Assembly: GCF_024679095.1 (NCBI RefSeq)
Contig: NW_026112164.1
Location: 186,001 to 250,000, forward strand
Length of the DNA: 64,000 bases
Reading direction: 5' to 3'
Origin: Eriocheir sinensis
Lineage: Eukaryota > Arthropoda > Malacostraca > Decapoda > Varunidae
In this document: positions 21,115 through 37,186 of the stretch, one piece after another
How the letters are laid out: each line of letters begins with the position of its first letter
Position numbering within the stretch: position 1 is the stretch's first letter
Made by a program: the position numbers and the translations under genes
Notes under the pieces: generated by a model
What the model saw: only the letters and a program-made list of their open reading frames with translations
What the model was told of the DNA's origin: nothing
Databases searched by the model: none

Positions 21115-21198
21115 CCAACCTAACCTAACTTAACCTAACCTAACCTAACCTAACCTAGGCAACCTAACCAACCTAACCTAACATAAACTAACCTAACC
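21115..21198 (-). repeat. Interstitial telomere-type array (TTAGG)n
   Basis: The top strand shows about 14 copies of CCTAA or close variants (AACCTAACCTAACCTAACCT), the complement of TTAGG, the telomere repeat of most arthropods. Divergence (CCTAGG, CATAAA, CCAACC) marks it as interstitial and not a chromosome end. CTAT-type repeats lie on both sides. Confidence 0.85.
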
Positions 21199-22330
<1,132 letters not shown>

Positions 22331-22607
22331 TAATATAAACGCGGCACAAGAAGGATCTTTACGATATTTGTAAATTCAACATCACCCATACATATATACA
22401 TACCACATCTATAAATACACATACACACATAAACCTACATACGCACGTACACACATGAATACATACATACACATAATAATCATATACTTATAGTCATACG
22501 CAGAAACATTAATCGACTAAAAAAACATTACTGATATATTTTAGACCACAAGGATGAAGAGTCTGATGTGTATGTGTGATAATGATAATAATAGACATAA
22601 TAGAAAT

Positions 22608-23038
<431 letters not shown>

Positions 23039-23285
23039 CGCCCTTTTTTTTCCGACCCGTTTCGTCCGCCATCATTAACACCTGCTCGGGGAGGGGAAGG
23101 AAAACAATTAGGGAAGCGCGCACCGGATGGGAGGGCTTCGCTGATCTGGTAATTGAATTCATCTTATCGCATCAAAGGCTCACATGTTTCACAGTTCCCG
23201 AAAGGACCCTACGCGAGGCCTTTTACGGGATTAAATGTATACTTTTCTTTTTGCCCCTGTTTAGCTTCCCATACACACACATACG

Positions 23286-23331
<46 letters not shown>

Positions 23332-23739
23332 ACACACACACACACACGCGGCATTCATAATAGGATCAATGTATACATGCTTCATTTAATTTTTCAACTG
23401 ATATTTTCACGTGTTTTTTGTATTGGGTGAAATGTATACTCGCTCTTCATTCCTTTGGCTTTCTGTTTACATGTGTAGTTTTATTTCTATGGATTCAGAT
23501 ATATATTAATTGCTATCTCTTTGGTCTTTCATATAAATTGCCATATCTGGTCTCACATTAATTGATATAAACTGCTATGGTTTTAGTTACATATTTATTC
23601 GCTTTTTATCGGGTCAAAGTTTAAGTGCATTTCCATGATTTCCTTCTAGTCTTCTATACACATCAAGGGAATGAAATGGTACAGACACGTCATGGGAAGA
23701 GATGAAGAGTAATAGGAATGAAACTGTAGGCCCGAGAAA

Positions 23740-23779
<40 letters not shown>

Positions 23780-23950
23780 GATTTCATGTGAGGTGGTTGA
23801 ATAATGGTAAATGAAACCTTCGGGAGGATATGTTACAGACGCGTCCTGGAAAGAGAAGAGTAAAGGCCAGGGAAGTTTAGTAGAGAGGGAGGGAGAGACG
23901 AAGACAATAGTTGAAGTGGTACATGGTGTGCAGTTATGGCGCCGCAACTA
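23039..23950. other. Mostly unique DNA with one (CA)n array
   Basis: (CA)n 23278-23347; the rest is AT-rich unique sequence. Two related segments, CAGACACGTCATGGGAAGAGA near 23682 and CAGACGCGTCCTGGAAAGAGA near 23834, flank a (GA)n array at 23741-23776. No protein similarity recognised. Confidence 0.55.
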
Positions 23951-24115
23951 CTGTGTTCTTTTTTTTTTTTTACAGCAGAGGAGTCAGTTCAAGGGCATAA
24001 AAAAAAGGTAACAAATGTGAAAAAAAGCCCGCTACTCACTGCTCCTATAAAGAGTTAAGAGGAGTGGCCGAAAGATAGGTCATTTTCGGGAGGAGAGGCA
24101 TCCTGATACCCTGAT
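23951..24115 (-). mobile_element. Antisense 3' terminus of the jockey-like LINE
   Basis: Starts with a poly-T run (the poly-A tail on the other strand). It then follows the 3' end at 32735-32880: GAGTCAGTTCAAGGGCATAAAA, AAGCCCGCTACTCACTGCTCC, GTGGCCGAAAGATAGGTCA, GGGAGGAGAGGCATCCTGAT. About 160 bases remain, all 3' untranslated. Confidence 0.88.
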
Positions 24116-24368
24116 AGCTGCTGAGGGGGTTGAATTGTACTAAAATGAGACTTAGGAACCAATAAACATGAGGAGATAAAGGAGACATAAGGAGAGGTAA
24201 GAGTAAGCGGGAAGAGCAGTAGATATAGAAGTCTTATACATTGTCAGTTTGTATCATCAAATTCATGTATGTTTGGTTTTCTTTTTTCTCCTTTTTTGGT
24301 CAATTTCTAAAAAAAGTCCGCAATCAAATCATGTCCCTTTTAAATGCGTGAATGGCTGACTTGAAAAG

Positions 24369-27048
<2,680 letters not shown>

Positions 27049-27178
27049 GAGGTGGCTTCAGAAACGGACCCAGCAGCAGGCAGGACCACACCTCACCTCA
27101 CCGAGCACGCGACCCCCACCACCTCACCTGACTCACTCACAGGACGTCAGGTCACCGAGGGAGATCAGAGGAGGGGAA

Positions 27179-30100
27179 AGACGCCGGTGTGGATATTGCT
27201 TCGGCTCCGGCCACACAACCGAGGCGTGCTACGGCCGTGCTGCTGACCATCGCCAGGAAATGCTGCTCAGGAAAGTCCTGACGGAAGGCTTGGGGAGGCA
27301 GCAAATTCTCCCCCTCAGCAGCCCTTTCAGGACACCCAGCAGCCCCCCACCTGGCAACATCACCAACAACAGCCTGAGCTTCACCGCAACTGGCCCGCCC
27401 CCTCGTGGCAGGGCAGACACTAACACGTCTCGCCTCACCACCACACCTCCCTGCCAAGCCACCGCGAGGCGGCGAGGGCATGGGCGCCTCACCCGGCATC
27501 TCACCGTCGTGTCGGCCAATGTCAAGGGAATGCGCACAAATGTTGGCGACCTCACCCACAATTTTGTCCTGCGCCATCGAGCCGACGTTGTTGCTGTGAC
27601 GGAAACGTGGCTCACTGAGGAGGTGGAGCCAACGTTTGGCAAAATCCCGGGTTATTCCCACTGGGTGAGGAAGGACAGGGAGAACAGAGCAGGCGGAGGC
27701 GTGGCTGCCTGCTTTAAGGACTGCCTAAATAACATAAGAACATAGGAACATAAGAACGCAGGAGTCTGCAAGAGGCCGGTAGGCCTGTACGAGGCAGCCT
27801 TGGACCTAAGAGCTCCCGTAAGGCTCTAACCCCACCTAATATCGCTGTCCATGAATTTATCTAGTCTATTTTGAATGTGACAATTGTATTGGCACTCACC
27901 ACATGACTAAGCCTATTCCACTCATCCACCACCCTGTTAGTAAACCAATTTTGCCTATGTCCCTGTTGAATCTGAATTTATCCAGTTTAAACCTGTTACT
28001 GTGTCCTACCCGGTTCTCTTACCAACAAACAAAACTTATGAATGTCTCCTTATTAAAGCCCTTCATCCATTTATAAACCTCGATAAACCTCTGATCATTA
28101 AACCTCGATCATGTCTCCACGCAATGTACAGAAGCTCGAGGTGACGCTGCCTCACCAAACGGAAGCTCTATTTTTCAGGGTGGCACTGACGGACAACAGT
28201 GGTCTCCTCCTCTGTGTCATGTACTTCCCCCCTAGGCAAGGGCGGGCTCCTCTGGATTGCCTGACGGAGGAGCTCGACACCCTGCTCCTGCGTCACCAGT
28301 GCTCCCACGTGATGGTGGTGGGAGATCTAAACTTCCACCTGGAGCAGGGAGCCTTCGACAACTTACTGACGGTGCAGGGTCTGGTAAACCACGTAACCTT
28401 CCCCACACATGAGCGAGGAGGGCTACTGGACCCTGTGCTATCGGACCTCCCCGAGGCCAGCCTCCGCTGCCAGCAGCTGGGGCCAGTGGGCAGCTCTGAC
28501 CACTATGCCGTGCTGGCTCGGGTTGAGGTGACCACAGAGAGGGAAGACGCAGTCCCGCGCACCATCTGGCTTTGGGAAAGGGCCGACTGGCCGTCAATGA
28601 GACACGCCGTGGAGGACACGGACTGGGAGACCCTGTTGGTTGGGGACGCCGAGGCCAAGGCACGGGCTCTCACCACCAAGCTCCTTGCCCTCCAGCAACA
28701 ATATGTCCCCAGCAGGGTGTACCTCGCCAGGCCTAGTGACCCCGCTTGGTTCGGTTTCCGATGCCGGGTTGCTGCCGAGGCCAAGCATGCTGCCTGGGAG
28801 AGGTACAAGCGTCATCCGTCACGCCAAAATAAGGTCCAACACCGGGAGGCCTGCAAACGGATGACAGCTACCTGCGCGTGGGCGAAGAGGCGACAGAGAG
28901 AAGACCAGTAGCGGAAACTTTGCGGCCCAGGAGTTGGCAACAAAACCTGGTGGAGTCTCGTTAAGGAGTGGCAGAGGGCTAACCAACCCCATGCCGTCCC
29001 TCCACTCACCAGGCCTGACGGTTCCACGGCCACAAGCAGTGGAGACAAAGCCTCGCTCCTGGCTGAACTATTCGCCAAGAAAATGAAGGTTGGTGACCCG
29101 GGACGACCCACACCTGTACTGCCACAGGAAACCGACCGTGTTGTCTCCTCTGTGTCGGTGACGGCAGAGCAGGTTGAGCGGCTGCTCAGCGCGCTGGACG
29201 CAAGTAAAGCCGTTGGCCCAGATGACATAAGCCCACGCCTCCTCAAGAATTGTGCCAAGGAGCTCTCAGGTCCTCTCTCCGCCGTCTTCACGTCTTGCCT
29301 GAGGGAGTGCAAGTGGCCTTCACTATGGAAGGAGGCGCGCGTGGTTCCGGTCGACAAGAAAAAATCGAGGTCCGAGCCCAGCAACTACAGGCCCATCTCC
29401 TTGCTTTCTGTGGTGGGCAAGGTGCTGGAGCGTGTGGTGACTGCAGTCATATGTCAGCATCTGAGTGAGAGCCATCTCCTCTCAGATAGACAGTTTGGCT
29501 TCAGGCCTGGCCGGTCCACCCCGGACCTCCTCCTCCTCCTCTCCAAGGATTGGCAAGACGCACTGGATGAAGGCCTGGACACACTCGTGGTAGCCCTGGA
29601 TATTGCTGGAGCCTTTGACAGGGTTTGGCACGCGGGGCTCATTGAGAAGCTTCGCGCCAAAGGTAACCAGGGTGCCCTACTGATGCTGCTCAAGGATTAC
29701 CTCCAGGGGAGGACCCTTCAGGTGGTGATCAACGGGCAGTCATCAAGGCCTTCACCAGTGCATGCCTCAGTTCCACAGGGTTCCGTGCTTGGCCCAATCC
29801 TGTGGAACATATATATCGACGATCTCCTCCGGCAGCTATCGGCAGTGTCAGCCTACGCCAATGACTGCACACTCTCCCGCTCCTACTGCCGCCCCGACAG
29901 CCAGCGCGCCGTCGAGGAGATCAACAGGCAGCTCAGCCTGGTGGAGCAGTGGGGAGAGGAGTGGCAGGTCACCTTCGCCCCGGAGAAGACGCAGGCCATG
30001 GTCATCTCACGGTCCCCAGACGCCTCTCGAGCAGTCTCAGGTCAGCTGCGTCTTGGAGGCAAGAGTCTGCCCTTCCAGGACCACATCAAGGTCCTGGGAG

Positions 30101-30702
30101 TGACTGTGGACCAAAGCCTGCGCTTCGACCTCCACGTCCGAGCTGTTGCCCGCCAGGCCTCCCTGCGAGTCTCTGCCCTGCGAAGAGTAGCGGGATCCCT
30201 CGACCCACAGGGCATCCTCACTCTCTTCAAGGCACAGATACGACCGTATCTGGAGTACGGTGCCCTGTGCTGGATGGCGAGTGCTGCCATCCACATGCAG
30301 AGGCTCGACGCAGTGCAGCGACGAGTACTGCGTCTGGTGGAGGCCAGCGAGCACCTGGAGGAGTCGTCTGCCACTGTGACATCGCTGGAGCACCGCCGTG
30401 ATGTCTCAGCACTGGTGGTGTGTCACAAAGCCCAGGTGCAGGGGGTTCCCCACCTCAGCAGCTTGAGGCTCCCTCCACGCGCTGCTCAGAGGTTCACCCG
30501 GACTACACTCTCCGGTGACCAGCTCGTGGAGGTGCCTCGATCACACTCCAGGCAGCACCAGCGCACATATACAGCCAGGACCACACGCCTGTGGAACATG
30601 TTCACGGCAGCCACTCCCCAAGTGAAGAACATGAGCACACAGCAGGTGAAGCTGGCTGCTCACAGGTGGCGTGAGGGACACTCAAGTGCGCTAGTGCTAT
30701 AA
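27179..30702 (+). pseudogene. ORF2 of the GC-rich LINE
   Basis: CGYCFGSGHTTEAC at 27188-27229 is a CCHC zinc knuckle (C-x2-C-x4-H-x4-C) in frame with the endonuclease. The endonuclease shows TVVSANVKGMRTNV, VVAVTETWL and AGGGVAACFKD. After the 384-bp insertion it resumes with ALFFRVAL, VMVVGDLNFHL and GSSDHYAV. RT blocks: NYRPISLLSVVGK, DRQFGFRPGRST, VALDIAGAFDRVWH (motif A), SVPQGSVLGPILWN (motif B), then AYANDCT at 29851-29871 where a YADD-type motif is expected. The first catalytic Asp is Asn (AAT at 29860), so this copy should be RT-dead even without the other lesions. Only one nonsense codon (TAG 28909-28911) is seen in 2.6 kb after the insertion. Confidence 0.88.
27729..28112 (-). mobile_element. 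Nested antisense L2/CR1-like LINE 3' end
   Basis: Starts with AACATAAGAACATAGGAACA (antisense of the TTCTTATG tail) and carries, on the minus strand, the last 100 or so codons of ORF2: EPG, KLDKF, WFTNRV, DEWNRL, then the SANTIVTF and DKFMDSDIRWG end blocks. It interrupts the endonuclease frame between ACFKDCLN and VQKLEV. The host frame is restored if the insert is removed, sharing only AAT at the junctions, so at most a very short target duplication. Confidence 0.88.
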
Positions 30703-30905
30703 ACTAAAAATATAAAGTGACAAACTGACATTATTCTATATTGTTTTTACATGTTGTTCTTTATTTTTTTCGTATTTTGTATTTGTATGCTTGTATGTTT
30801 CAACATTCGACAATTCAATTTGTCCCATACACAGGCTCTTAGAATAATTATACCTAAACAGTGAATTTTTGAGCCTCCTTTTTCTGTAAAAATTTGTTTA
30901 AATAA

Positions 30906-31640
<735 letters not shown>

Positions 31641-31670
31641 ATTATATATCTTATTTCTTTGAGGAAATGG

Positions 31671-31708
<38 letters not shown>

Positions 31709-31769
31709 ATATAGATGATAATGTATACTACTAAATTAGATAACCCTATCACAGTATTGTTAGATAAGG

Positions 31770-31817
<48 letters not shown>

Positions 31818-32484
31818 ATAACGCACGCACGAACCCCTTGTTGTAGTCACTGCGCCATATCATGTTTTCAGAACCGATGCAAAAAAAAAAAAGAAGTGAG
31901 CGACCGTTATTGAAACTCGGGAACGAAACAATCTGGGAAATGACAACGCTCTGAACGAAACTCAATGAAACAGAAAAGCGAGAGAACGCACTGGAGGGCA
32001 CATAAAAAAATAATAAACGTTTGAAGCTAAAATAAAATTATAATACTGTATAATCAAAGAGAAATAAAAACCTACCTGTCAGTGCATGAAATTAATTACC
32101 TGCATAATGGGGATGTTTACCTGGCCGAAAGGGTAATAGGTGAAGAATGGTTCTGATAAGGTGATGTAGTCAGTCAACGAGATGTGACGACAAAATGTAT
32201 GAAAATTAATTACACGACAAAATAAATGAAGATCAGTGACATGAATAATAATAATGAAAATGTCAATGAATAATAAAATAAAAATAGATTACTAATTCCA
32301 TAGTGAACTTATATTCAGATGGATAATGCATTAGATAGATAATGATAGATAATATATTAGGATTGGTAGAAAGAGAAAGCGAAAGAAAAAGATGAGGGAC
32401 AAGAAAAAGAAGAACAAGAACAAAAAGAACAAGGAGAACAAAAAGAAGAGAAGAACAAAAGGAAATTATGAAGATTAAGAAAAG
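31641..32484. other. AT-rich mostly unique DNA
   Basis: (GA)n 31674-31706 and (CA)n 31771-31816 occur. TACCTG appears three times in 51 bases (32073, 32097, 32118), reminiscent of the 16.5 kb island. No exon recognised. Confidence 0.55.
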
Positions 32485-32507
32485 TCGTCGTCGTCGTCGT
32501 CGTCGTC

Positions 32508-32544
<37 letters not shown>

Positions 32545-32546
32545 GT

Positions 32547-32595
<49 letters not shown>

Positions 32596-32600
32596 GTGTA
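32485..32600. repeat. (GTC)n-(GTA)n array
   Basis: GTC triplets switch to GTA/TAG triplets with two GGTGTAG interruptions. Confidence 0.95.
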
Positions 32601-32621
32601 GTTGTAATAGTAGTGTTTTAG

Positions 32622-32698
32622 GAGCAGGGAGTAGCGGGCTTTTTTATTATTGTTTCCTTTTTTGTGCCCCTGAGCTGTCTCCTTTGTTGTAAAAAAAA

Positions 32699-32734
<36 letters not shown>
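32622..32734 (+). mobile_element. Plus-strand LINE 3' tail plus (GTA)n, mirror of the next element
   Basis: 32622-32690 carries the last 65-70 bases of the same LINE family in plus orientation (GGAGCAGGGAGTAGCGGGC, then CCTGAGCTGTCTCCTTTGTT), then A10, then (GTA)n to 32734. The minus-strand element starts with T9 and the complementary sequence. Together they form an inverted repeat with about 70-bp arms and a (GTA)n loop. Confidence 0.85.
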
Positions 32735-32735
<1 letters not shown>

Positions 32736-35424
32736 TTTTTTTTAACAACAAAGGAGACAGCTCAAGGGCACAAAAAAAAAAAAGCCCGCTACTCGCTGCT
32801 CCCATAAAAGAATCAAAAGAGGTGGCCGAAAGAAAGGTCAACTTCGGGAGGAGAGGTGTCCTGATACCCTCCTTTTGAAAGAGTTCAAGTCGTAGGCAGG
32901 AGGAAATACAGATGAAGGAAGATTGTTCCAGAGTTTACCAGCGTGAGGGATGAAAGAGTGAAGATGCTGGTTAACTCTTGCATAAGGGGTTTGGACAGTA
33001 TAGGGATGAGCATGAGTAGAAAGTCATGTGCAGCGGGGCCGCGGGAGGGGGGGAGGCATGCAGTTAGCAAGTTCAGAAGAGCAGTCAGCGTGGAAATATC
33101 GAAAGAAGATAGAAAGAGAGGCAACATCGCGACGGAATTTAAGAGGTAGAAGACTATCAGTAGGAGGAGGAGAGCTGATGAGACGAAGAGCCTTAGACTC
33201 CACTCTGCCCAGAAGAGCTGTGTGAGTGGAGCCTCCCCACACGTGAGATGCATACTCCATACGAGGGCGGACAAGGCCCCTGTATATGGATAGCAACTGC
33301 GCGGGGGAGAAGAACTGGCGGAGACGATACAGAACGCCCAACCTCGAGGAAGCTGATTTAGCGAGAGTTTCCAGTTTCCAGTTGAGATTTTGAGTTAAGG
33401 ATAGACCGAGGATGTTTAGTGTTGAAGACGGTGACAGCTGAGTGTTGTCGAAGAATAGGGGATAGGTGTTTGGAAGATTGTGTCGAGTTGCTAGGTGGAG
33501 AAATTGAATTTTTTGAGTCATTGAAGGACACAAGGTTCCTTCTGCCCCATTCGGAAATGATAGCGAGGTCTGAGGTTAAGCGTTCTGCAGCCTCCAGTCT
33601 GGAGTCGCGTACTTCCAGTTGAGAGGGTCTTCTATTGAAAGAAGTTGAATAATGCAGAGTGGAGTCGTCGGCGTATGAGTGGACAGGACAGTTTGTTATG
33701 GAAAGAAGATCATTGATGAATAACAGGAAGAGAGTGGGTGATACGACAGAGCCCTGTGGAACGCCACTGTTGATAGGTTTAGGGGAAGAGCAGTGACCGT
33801 CTACCACCGCAGAGATAGAACGGCCGGAAAGGAAACTGGAGATAAAGGAACAGAGAGAGGGATAGAATCCGAAAGAGGGCAGTTTAGAAAGCAAAGACTG
33901 GTGCCAGACTCTATCGAAGGCTTTCGATATGTCTATGTCTATGTCTATGTCTATGTCTATGTCTAGCGCAACAGAGAAAGTTTCACCGAAACGGCTAAGA
34001 GAGGATGACCAAGAGTCAGTTAAGAGAGCAAGAAGATCGCCAGTAGAACGCCCCTTGCGGAATCCATACTGGCGATCAGATAGAAGGTTCGAAGTGGAAA
34101 GGTGCTTTTGAATCTTCCTGTTAAGGATTGATTCAAAAGCTTTAGATAGACAGGAAAGTAAAGCTATAGGGCGGTAGTTTGAGGGATTGGAACGGTCACC
34201 CTTCTAAGGCACAGGCTGTACAAAGGCATACTTCCAGCAGGAAGGAAAGATAGATGTTGATAGGCAGAGACGAAAGAGTTTGACCAGGCAGGGTGTCAGC
34301 ACAGAAGCACAGTTTTTAAGGACAATAGGAGGCACTCCATCAGGTCCATAAGCCTTCTGAGAGTTGAGGCCAGAGAGGGCATAGAAAACATCATTTGGAA
34401 GAATCTTAATAACAGGCATAAAGGAGTCAGAAGGGGGATGAGTAGGAGGAATATGCCCAGAATCGTCCAGGGTGGAGTTCTTACAAGAAGTTTGAGCGAA
34501 GAGTTCAACTTTAGAGACAGATGAGACGGCAGTGCTGCCGTCAGGGTTAAGGAGAGGAGGGAAAGAGGAAGAAGTGAAATTGGAGGAGATATTTTTGGCA
34601 AGATGCCAGAAGTCACGGAAAAGATTAGAAGAAGCAAGGTGTTGACATTTTCTATTAATGAAAGAAGTTTTGGTAAGTCGGAGAGTAGATTTGGCACGAT
34701 TCCGGGCTGAAATGTAAAGATCAAAGTTAGCGGGAGTTCGAAGGCTCTGGAACCTTTTGTGAGCTGCCTCTCTATCTTTGATAGCACGAGAACAAGCATG
34801 ATTAAACCAAGGCTTTTTAGCATGAGGAGTAGAGAAAGTACGTGGAATATATGCCTCCATTCCAGAGACAATCACCTCTGTGATGCGCTGAGCACACACA
34901 GAGGGGTCTCTCTCCTGGAAGCAGTAATCATTCCATGGGAAATCGGAAAAGTACATCCTCAGGTCGTCCCACCGAGCTGAAGCAAAATGCCAGAAGCATC
35001 GCCTTTTCGGTGGGTCCAGAGGATGTACAGGAGCGATAGGACAGGATACAGAAATAAGGTTATGATCGGAGGAGCCCAACGGAGAGAACAGTTTGACAGA
35101 GTAAGCAGAAGGTTTAGAGGTAAGGAAGAGGTCTAGAATGTTGGGCCTGTCTCCAAGACGGTCGGGAATACGAGTAGGGTGCTGGACCAACTGCTCTAGG
35201 TCATTGAGGAGAGCAAAGGTGTAGGCTTGTTCACCAGGCTGGTCAGTGAAAGAAGATGAAAGCCAAAGCTGGTGGTGAACATTGAAATCTCTCAAAATGG
35301 AGATTTCAGCAAAGGGAGAGTGAGTCAAGATGTGCTCCACTTTAGAGTTCAAATAGTCAAAGAATTTTACATAGTTAGTAGAGTTAGGCGAGAGATAAAC
35401 AGCACAGATGTATTTAGTAATAGA
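32735..35424 (-). mobile_element. Jockey-like LINE, 5'-truncated
   Basis: The minus-strand order is partial endonuclease, RT, C-terminal region, about 250 bases of 3' UTR, poly-A (T9 at 32738-32746 on top). The 5' end stops inside the endonuclease at a (TAG)n microsatellite (35424-35445). Two short copies of the same 3' end lie at 12985-13125 and 23951-24115, so the family is repeated in this region. Few lesions are seen (one stop, one frameshift), suggesting a fairly young copy. Confidence 0.88.
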
Positions 35425-35472
35425 ATAGTAGTAGTAGTAGTAGTAGCATAGATAATTAACGTACAATATCAA
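33024..35472 (-). pseudogene. ORF2 of the jockey-like LINE
   Basis: Endonuclease part: [15 protein letters not shown] (GDFN block with Gly changed to Arg), [11 protein letters not shown] and [12 protein letters not shown] part: [11 protein letters not shown], a TAG at 34204-34206, NYRPIALLS, DRQYGFRKGRST, motif A, SGVPQGSVVSPTLF (motif B) and HSYADDSTLHYS (motif C intact). A frameshift lies near 33510, after which GLVRPRMEYASHVWGG and RRDVASLSIF follow. Motif A is altered by a tandem expansion of a 6-bp unit (33931-33965) that inserts five extra Asp-Ile pairs before SKAFDRVWH. The first residues of the open frame (35472-35430) are microsatellite, not LINE. Confidence 0.88.
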
Positions 35473-35645
35473 AAGTCACATAAAACTTACTCGCAAAAGC
35501 CACTGAGTTCAGGAAATTACAAACAGGAAAATAATGTTGTTGCTGTCATCTTTTTTTCCGTCGATTCCTCAAATAATTTATGGAATCGAGATATCACATT
35601 ACGGAACAAGTATTTTTTCTCTTTTTTTTTTCTCCTTCGAGTGTG

Positions 35646-35704
<59 letters not shown>

Positions 35705-35924
35705 CTTATATTTTTTTCTGCGTTTGATTTTTCCTCTGTTGTTTCTGATTGTTAGTCTATCTATTTGTCTATCTATTAGTCTGTCTTTCCATCTATCTTC
35801 TTATCCATCTATCTATCAATCCATCTATCCTTTTTTTTCGCTAATTTTTTTTTTCTTTTTTTTTTTTTTTGCTGGCCAATTTTTCTTATCTATTTCTGAC
35901 TGCTTATTTATCCCTCCCGCCCCC

Positions 35925-35956
<32 letters not shown>
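35425..35956. other. Microsatellite-rich spacer before the assembly gap
   Basis: (TAG)n 35424-35445, (GT)n 35645-35700, CTAT-rich 35755-35830, T-runs, (CT)n 35929-35956. Confidence 0.85.
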
Positions 35957-35969
35957 NNNNNNNNNNNNN
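35957..35969. other. Assembly gap (13 N)
   Basis: Thirteen N directly follow a (CT)n array, and the next base is already inside a LINE reverse transcriptase. The true distance across the gap is unknown. Confidence 0.99.
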
Positions 35970-36964
35970 CAATCTGATCGCGTGGATAAGAGATTGGCTC
36001 ACCGACAAAAAAACAACGAATACTACTCAACGGACAGCCTTCCGATTGGCTTCCAGTCACTAGTGGGATGCCTCAAGGATCAGTGCTGGGACCCATCCTC
36101 CTTATCATAAATATCAATGACCTAGAATCAGGACTGAAATCCAAAATATCGAAATTTGCAGATGACACCAAGGTGGGTGGAGAGGCCCTCACAAAGACCG
36201 ACTGCGAAATCATTCAGAAACACCTCAATCACATTATCGAATGGTCGGAAAAATGGCAAATGTCTTTTAATGTTGACAAATGCAAAGTCATGCACATTGG
36301 GTCCCAAAATAGTAACCACACATATATCATGAATGGGAGACTTCTGCAAGCGATGCAGGAGGAAAAGAATCTTGGAGTCACTATCAGCAGTGACCTGAAA
36401 CACGCGAATCACTGTAAAAAAGCATACAACAAGGCCAACATTATGCTCGGGTTCATAGCGAGGAACTTCGAGTGTAAAACACCAGACGTGATGCTATCCT
36501 TGTATAATTCCATGGTAAGACCGCACCTCGAGTATACAATGCAGTTCTGGTCTCCCAATTACAGAAAGGACATTGCTGTACTGGAAAGGATTCAACGACG
36601 CGCCACAAAGATGATTCCAACCTTCAGGGCTCAACCGTACGAGGAACGACTCAAGCGAATCAATCTCTTTACATTGGAGAAAAGACGCCTACGAGGGGAT
36701 ATGATTCAAGTCTTCAAGTATCTTAAAAAGTTCAATAACGTCGATTACTCCAAATTCTTTGAACTGCAAACCAACTCAAGAACTAGAAATAACGGTTTAC
36801 CCATTCAGTCGAGTCGATGTAACACAGACATTGGAAGAAGTTTCTTTTCAAACCGAGTCATCCGCCACTGGAACAATCTTCCCTCAGAAGTAGTAAATGC
36901 GAATACCATCAACTCCTTCAAATATAGAATCGACCGTCATTTCGCTGCGTCGGGAGTAAACTGA
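35970..36964 (+). pseudogene. LINE ORF2 C-terminal part (RT palm/thumb and C-terminal region)
   Basis: The first 80 bases read NLIAWIRDWLTD then lose frame. From 36068 the frame is open to TGA at 36962: MPQGSVLGPILLII (motif B, Gly/Val changed before it), SKFADDTKVGG (motif C with both Asp), WSEKWQMSFNVDKCKVMHIG, EKNLGVTI, NSMVRPHLEYTMQFWSP, ERIQRRATKMIP, then the WNNLPSEVV...FKYRIDRHF end block. About 299 codons are undamaged, but motif A and the endonuclease are missing behind the gap. Confidence 0.88.
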
Positions 36965-37127
36965 ATAACGAGGGGCTTTCATCTGCTCCTCAATATCGAG
37001 GTGCTTTCATCTGCTCACCAAGCCCCAAGTGGCGGTCGAGCAGATTAAATCACCCAAGCGGGCGACCTCGTAATGAGCCAATAGGCTTTCTGTTGCCTGC
37101 ATTTCCATGATTCCATGTTTCCTCCTC
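35970..37127 (+). mobile_element. CR1-like LINE, 3' half
   Basis: Enters the RT just before motif B and continues to the stop of ORF2 at 36964. About 160 bases of 3' UTR follow, with AATGAGCCAATAGGC and ending in a short CCATGATTCCATG tail. Its missing 5' half is complementary in extent to the 3'-less copy at 3019-4892, though divergence cannot be judged because they do not overlap. Confidence 0.85.
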
Positions 37128-37186
37128 CTCCCCCTCCTGCTTCCCCGCCGCCTCCTCCTCCGCCTCCTCCTCGACATCACCGCAGC

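Larger units (their letters stand above)
27085..30912 (+). mobile_element. GC-rich LINE (zinc knuckle, APE endonuclease, RT), poly-A tailed
   Basis: One long ORF2 reads zinc knuckle, endonuclease, reverse transcriptase and C-terminal region, then about 200 bases of AT-rich 3' UTR ending in TTTAAATAAAAAAAAAAAAG. A (GA)n array starts directly after the A run, as if seeded by the tail. The body is much more GC-rich than its surroundings, which fits a different and fairly recent lineage. The RT resembles the jockey group (ALDIAGAFDRVWH). Loss events: a nested antisense LINE tail at 27729, one TAG at 28909 and a mutated RT active site. The 5' boundary is not defined. Confidence 0.88.

Noticed and set aside
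28232..28815. Long antisense frames over the GC-rich LINE
   Set aside because: They are shadows of the GC-rich ORF2, which has clear endonuclease and RT motifs on the plus strand.
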